DNA from: Anaerolineales bacterium
GTDB lineage: Bacteria; Chloroflexota; Anaerolineae; Anaerolineales; Anaerolineaceae
NCBI GenBank assembly: GCA_020060485.1
Contig: JAGVAB010000044.1
Coordinates: 1 to 18,728 of the forward strand
Length of the DNA: 18,728 nucleotides
Direction of reading: 5' to 3'
In this document: piece after piece, positions 17,451-18,728 of the stretch
How the letters are laid out: every line of letters begins with the position of its first letter
How positions within the stretch are numbered: the first letter of the stretch is position 1
The notes under the pieces: model-generated
What the model saw: the letters and a program-made list of their open reading frames with translations, nothing else
Database searches by the model: none
Told to the model about the DNA's origin: nothing
Made by a program: the position numbers and the translations under genes

Positions 17451-17966
17451 TCAATCCTTCCTGAACAGAGCCTTCACCAGCAAAAAGGCGCCTGCAATGA
17501 TCAGGATCACCGGCCAGACAAAACCGAATGCCACGTTATATGTGAACAAACTGAGGAAGAATGCCGTTACAGCCACGCTGATCAGCAACATAATTGCCCC
17601 CACCCGCCGTGCGTCAGGATCATTTTCGCCCAACACACTGCTGAAAACCAACCCCAGGCCAACAAAACCCGGGATCAAGGCCCAAATATATGCCCAACTC
17701 CCCCAGTTGCCGGTAGCATTCTGCCAGGCCAGGATCATCCCGATACCACCTACGATGCATCCAGGAATCGCCAAACCGCCCACCTGCCCCAACACCGCCG
17801 CCGCCAGGAAAATGAAGCCAACCCCTATGATAATCACCGGCCAGTCAAACCAGTTACCAAAAATGTTCTCCAGGAGTTCGGGACGAAGCTGCCAGATCAA
17901 AAAGAAAACCCCAAACAGAATGAAAAGAATACCGCCAACCAGACCACCGCGTTTTTTCTTGTCCAT
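17451..17966 (-). CDS. Small six-span membrane protein, LiaI/LiaF-like (171 aa)
   Basis: Integral membrane protein resembling the LiaI-LiaF-type transmembrane region found in envelope-stress systems of Gram-positive bacteria. MDKKKRG precedes hydrophobic spans at about 8-26, 41-59, 63-81, 90-111, 121-140 and 147-166; the N-terminal Lys cluster and C-terminal KALFRKD suggest both ends are cytoplasmic. WPVIIIGVGFIFLA (42-55) and WPVILIIAGAFLLV (151-164) look like an internal repeat. AAAAAGG sits before the ATG at 17966. No sensor kinase, regulator or phage-shock gene is adjacent, so a link to envelope stress is inference from family resemblance. It runs in the same direction as the cupin, 148 bases apart, so cotranscription is possible but not indicated. 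Confidence 0.82.
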   Translation of the reverse strand: MDKKKRGGLVGGILFILFGVFFLIWQLRPELLENIFGNWFDWPVIIIGVGFIFLAAAVLGQVGGLAIPGCIVGGIGMILAWQNATGNWGSWAYIWALIPGFVGLGLVFSSVLGENDPDARRVGAIMLLISVAVTAFFLSLFTYNVAFGFVWPVILIIAGAFLLVKALFRKD

Positions 17967-18012
17967 AGCATACCTTTTTCTTCCAGAAAACGTATTTCAA
18001 TCCGATACAATG

Positions 18013-18021
18013 ATTATAACA
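18013..18021 (-). promoter_or_regulatory. Extended -10 promoter of the LiaI-like gene
   Basis: On the minus strand this reads TGTTATAAT, a consensus -10 with the TGn extension. No clear -35 is present. Transcription would start near 18006, about 40 bases before the ATG at 17966. The stretch from here to the DAHP synthase promoter (18022-18180) shows no supported gene or structure. Confidence 0.6.
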
Positions 18022-18180
18022 AAAACGACTTACCTATGCGCAGTCAACGCTGTTGCCTCTGGGCTTTCCTGTGAAAGAGGTGTCGAATTTGATGTACCGC
18101 CCCACTCGCCTGAAAATCATGCTATTCAGTCCTCTGACCAACCTTTTATGTAAACATCGGGTTAAGATTCGCTTTGCCTA

Positions 18181-18209
18181 TTGACAGGTTCACAGATTGT
18201 CGCTATCAT
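18181..18209 (+). promoter_or_regulatory. Sigma-70 promoter of the DAHP synthase leader
   Basis: A perfect TTGACA (18181-18186) is followed after exactly 17 bases by TATCAT (18204-18209). Transcription is expected near 18216, giving a leader of about 209 bases before the DAHP synthase start. This is the best promoter match in the window. Confidence 0.8.
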
Positions 18210-18243
18210 AGGGACAATATCTTACAAAGGAAAAATTCTGATC

Positions 18244-18324
18244 ATGACTTCCACATCCCGCCGCTTTTTTGTGTATTTTTATTTTTACGGGTCCAATTCC
18301 CAGGACGCCGTTGGCGGTGCTTAA
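18244..18324 (+). CDS. Phe/Tyr-rich leader peptide (26 aa) of a transcription attenuator
   Basis: Short reading frame beginning about 28 bases after the predicted transcription start. AAAGGA at 18226-18231 is a usable ribosome site, with a somewhat long 12-base spacer. Residues 8-15 read FFVYFYFY: four Phe and three Tyr codons at 18265-18288 with one Val. It ends in GSNSQDAVGGA and TAA at 18322-18324, 37 bases before a terminator hairpin and upstream of the aromatic-pathway gene. By analogy with the pheA and pheST leaders, a ribosome slowed at these codons when tRNA-Phe or tRNA-Tyr is uncharged would favour antitermination. Caveat: the control region is T-rich, so some Phe/Tyr codons could arise by chance; position and context argue otherwise. 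Confidence 0.75.
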   Translation: MTSTSRRFFVYFYFYGSNSQDAVGGA

Positions 18325-18361
18325 GGTGGTTCAGTAAAACCAGATTTCTGAATGGATACCC

Positions 18362-18390
18362 AAGAGCGAGGCCGATGGCCTCGCTCTTTT
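18362..18390 (+). terminator. Attenuator terminator in the DAHP synthase leader
   Basis: AAGAGCGAGGCC (18362-18373) pairs perfectly with GGCCTCGCTCTT (18377-18388) around a GAT loop, ending in TTTT at 18387-18390: a strong 12-bp intrinsic terminator. It lies inside the untranslated leader, after the leader peptide and 34 bases before the DAHP synthase start, so it must be read through for the gene to be expressed. A partial competitor exists: GGCGGTGCTT (18313-18322) can pair with 18364-18373 (eight pairs, two of them G-U, around a two-base mismatch), with extra GGT/ACC pairs at 18325-18327 and 18358-18360. Confidence 0.88.
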
Positions 18391-18424
18391 CATTCCGCAT
18401 ATTCGTTATTAGGAGAGATGAATT

Positions 18425-18728
18425 ATGATGATCATTATGAATACCGATGCACAACAGCAGCAAATTGACCATGTGGTGGCCAAAATAAAATCCCTGGGAT
18501 TTGACCCGCACGTCAGCTATGGCGAAGAACGCACCGTGATCGGCGTGGTGGGCAATAATCCCTTCGTTACCGCCAACGGCCAATTCCTGCGCATGGCGGG
18601 TGTCGACCGGGTGGTGCCCATCTCCCGTCCCTACAAACTTTGCTCCAGAGAGTTCATCCCAGAAGATTCGACTTTCCCTCTGGACGGGGTGCAAATCGGC
18701 GGGCCGGGTGTGGTGATCATCGCCGGAC
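18425..18728 (+). CDS. aroF: 3-deoxy-7-phosphoheptulonate (DAHP) synthase, type I-beta, N-terminal part (3' end outside window)
   Basis: Condenses phosphoenolpyruvate and erythrose 4-phosphate to DAHP, the first step of the shikimate pathway. The visible 101 residues contain a ferredoxin-like N-terminal regulatory domain (about 1-70; ERTVIGVVGNN) and then the start of the catalytic barrel: RPYKLCSREFIPEDS and the GGPGVVIIAG strand that leads into the PEP-binding region. The closest pattern I know is the Thermotoga-type enzyme, where this N-terminal domain mediates Tyr inhibition. AGGAGAG at 18411-18417 fits the ATG at 18425; in-frame ATGs at 18428 and 18437 are alternatives. The ATG at 18418 is out of frame. 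Expression is predicted to be controlled by the upstream attenuator. The symbol follows common annotation of this family. Confidence 0.9.
   Translation, partial: MMIIMNTDAQQQQIDHVVAKIKSLGFDPHVSYGEERTVIGVVGNNPFVTANGQFLRMAGVDRVVPISRPYKLCSREFIPEDSTFPLDGVQIGGPGVVIIAG

Noticed and set aside
17439..17456. GATTGA/TCAATC inverted repeat at the end of the LiaI-like gene as a terminator
   Set aside because: The stem has only six AT-rich pairs, overlaps the stop codon and is followed by GC-rich sequence on the minus strand, not a T-run.
17497..18153. Long plus-strand open frame (218 codons) opposite the LiaI-like gene
   Set aside because: It is rich in Pro/Lys/Arg as expected from the antisense of a hydrophobic membrane protein; the minus-strand frame has clear membrane spans, a ribosome site and a promoter.
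18092..18184. Small 30-codon frame (starting MYRPTRLK) with a GAGGTG-like site upstream of the DAHP synthase promoter
   Set aside because: It runs into the -35 box of the strong promoter, has no recognisable features, and its ribosome site is poorly spaced; probably chance.

Overview
The window looks like a chromosomal stretch from a member of the Chloroflexota, most likely Anaerolineae. This is inferred from gene content: a giant alpha-2-macroglobulin with Big_5-like N-terminal repeats, a 7TM-PAS-GGDEF protein, a SWIM-SNF2 ATPase, zinc-ribbon membrane proteins and a LiaI-like membrane protein. No rRNA or other taxonomic marker is present. Base composition is moderately GC-rich except in the SNF2 gene and some intergenic regions. 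I saw no tRNA, rRNA, CRISPR array, insertion sequence or prophage.

Layout from left to right. (1) The 3' part of a PLP-dependent threonine aldolase gene. (2) A 6.1-kb gene for a predicted lipoprotein alpha-2-macroglobulin with an intact CSEQ thioester motif, closed by a strong hairpin terminator. (3) A minus-strand membrane diguanylate cyclase. (4) A divergent intergenic region with an extended -10 promoter and a perfect dyad, driving a plus-strand SWIM-SNF2 helicase-like ATPase. (5) A perfect 19-bp inverted repeat, then a two-gene plus-strand operon: a 1191-residue multi-domain membrane protein (two cytoplasmic zinc ribbons, several membrane spans, an extracytoplasmic domain, a long C-terminal tail) and a soluble 330-residue partner, both of unknown function, closed by a bidirectional terminator. 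(6) Two minus-strand genes: a small cupin and a six-span LiaI-like membrane protein. (7) On the plus strand, the start of a type I-beta DAHP synthase gene, the first step of aromatic amino acid synthesis.

The most informative regulatory structure is at the right end. A good sigma-70 promoter (18181-18209) precedes a 26-codon open reading frame (18244-18324) in which seven of eight consecutive codons are Phe or Tyr. An intrinsic terminator (18362-18390) follows, and then the DAHP synthase ribosome site and start. This is the layout of a ribosome-mediated transcription attenuator that would couple aromatic amino acid synthesis to charged tRNA-Phe and tRNA-Tyr. The next most interesting item is the unexplained 12293-16879 gene pair. 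The remaining genes look like independent transcription units and do not form one pathway.
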